Source of the DNA: Burkholderiaceae bacterium
GTDB lineage: Bacteria; Pseudomonadota; Gammaproteobacteria; Burkholderiales; Burkholderiaceae
DNA: 5,886 bases
Direction: 5' to 3'
NCBI GenBank assembly: GCA_017998575.1
Contig: JAGOCV010000258.1
Coordinates: 1-5,886, forward strand
Shown here: piece by piece, positions 5,639 to 5,886 of the stretch
Layout of the letters: every line of letters begins with the position of its first letter
How positions within the stretch are numbered: position 1 is the stretch's first letter
The notes under the pieces: generated by a model
The model's database searches: none
What the model saw: only the letters and a program-made list of their open reading frames with translations
Told to the model about the DNA's origin: nothing
Position numbers and translations under genes: made by a program

Positions 5639-5886
5639 ATGTCGATTGACGCGGCGAAAGCCCAGGAGCGGCGCGCCGAATTGCGCCGCCAGGCCCTCGA
5701 ATATCACGAATTCCCCACACCGGGAAAGGTGGCCATCGCGGCCACGAAGCAACTGACGAACCAGCGCGATCTGGCGCTGGCTTATTCGCCCGGCGTGGCC
5801 GCGCCCTGCGAAGAGATCGTCAAGGACCCGAACGCAGCCTTCAAGTACACCAGCCGCGGAAATCTCGTGGCCGTGATCTCCAATGG
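5639..5886 (+). CDS. maeB: NADP-dependent malic enzyme, N-terminal part, cut by right edge
   Basis: The first 82 residues are visible and the frame is open to the right edge. The sequence matches the start of bacterial malic enzymes of the MaeB type: an Arg/Glu-rich opening, ALEYHEFPTPGKVAI (residues 19-33), then the conserved LALAYSPGVAAPCEEI (45-60) with the YSPGVA motif of the malic domain (Y49), and YTSRGNLVAVISNG at the edge. The enzyme decarboxylates malate to pyruvate, producing NADPH in the cytoplasm. MaeB proteins are about 750-770 residues long with a C-terminal phosphotransacetylase-like domain, which cannot be checked here. The ATG at 5639 has AGGAG at 5624-5628, spacing 10 nt. 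It is transcribed away from the kinase operon, with a candidate promoter at 5543-5570. The MaeB subtype is inferred from N-terminal resemblance only. Confidence 0.9.
   Translation, partial: MSIDAAKAQERRAELRRQALEYHEFPTPGKVAIAATKQLTNQRDLALAYSPGVAAPCEEIVKDPNAAFKYTSRGNLVAVISN

Noticed and set aside
4674..5720. 348-codon minus-strand frame overlapping the kinase and the intergenic region
   Set aside because: Out-of-frame shadow of the kinase gene; it would also cover the maeB start and has no motifs.

Overview
The window is GC-rich DNA that codes almost wall to wall. Its codon use (third positions mostly G or C), TACAAT-type promoter box and protein families fit a betaproteobacterium of the order Burkholderiales, most likely Comamonadaceae. 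That placement is inferred from protein and promoter style. No rRNA or other marker gene is present.

Layout. Positions 1-5422 hold five genes on the minus strand, read right to left. They are a membrane hybrid histidine kinase with a C-terminal receiver (5422-3593), an SPFH/COG4260 protein with a SHOCT tail (3537-2506), a protein with two zinc-ribbon plus DUF4178 modules and a C-terminal membrane anchor (2460-961), a small two-helix DUF350 membrane protein (921-700), and the membrane half of a multi-pass polyamine aminopropyltransferase (spermidine synthase superfamily). The last gene starts at a TTG at 689 and runs off the left edge. Gaps between these genes are 55, 45, 39 and 10 nt, with no convincing terminator, so co-transcription is plausible. 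A divergent intergenic region of 216 bp (5423-5638) separates the kinase from the start of a plus-strand malic enzyme gene (maeB), which runs off the right edge.

How the genes may work together. The SPFH, DUF4178, DUF350 and membrane aminopropyltransferase genes form a membrane-centred set: a likely scaffold, a zinc-ribbon membrane-anchored partner, a small membrane protein and an enzyme family that transfers aminopropyl groups from decarboxylated S-adenosylmethionine. I infer a poorly characterised envelope or polyamine-related system. DUF350 and COG4260-type SPFH proteins occur elsewhere near PspA-family envelope-stress proteins (E. coli yjf locus, B. subtilis ydj operon). The kinase lies immediately upstream on the same strand and may or may not control this set. 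Its N-terminus is a bundle of about six membrane helices with no periplasmic sensor domain that I recognise. The malic enzyme gene is probably unrelated housekeeping metabolism.

No tRNA, rRNA, CRISPR array, insertion sequence or attachment site was seen. The long plus-strand ORFs opposite the minus-strand genes are codon-bias shadows.
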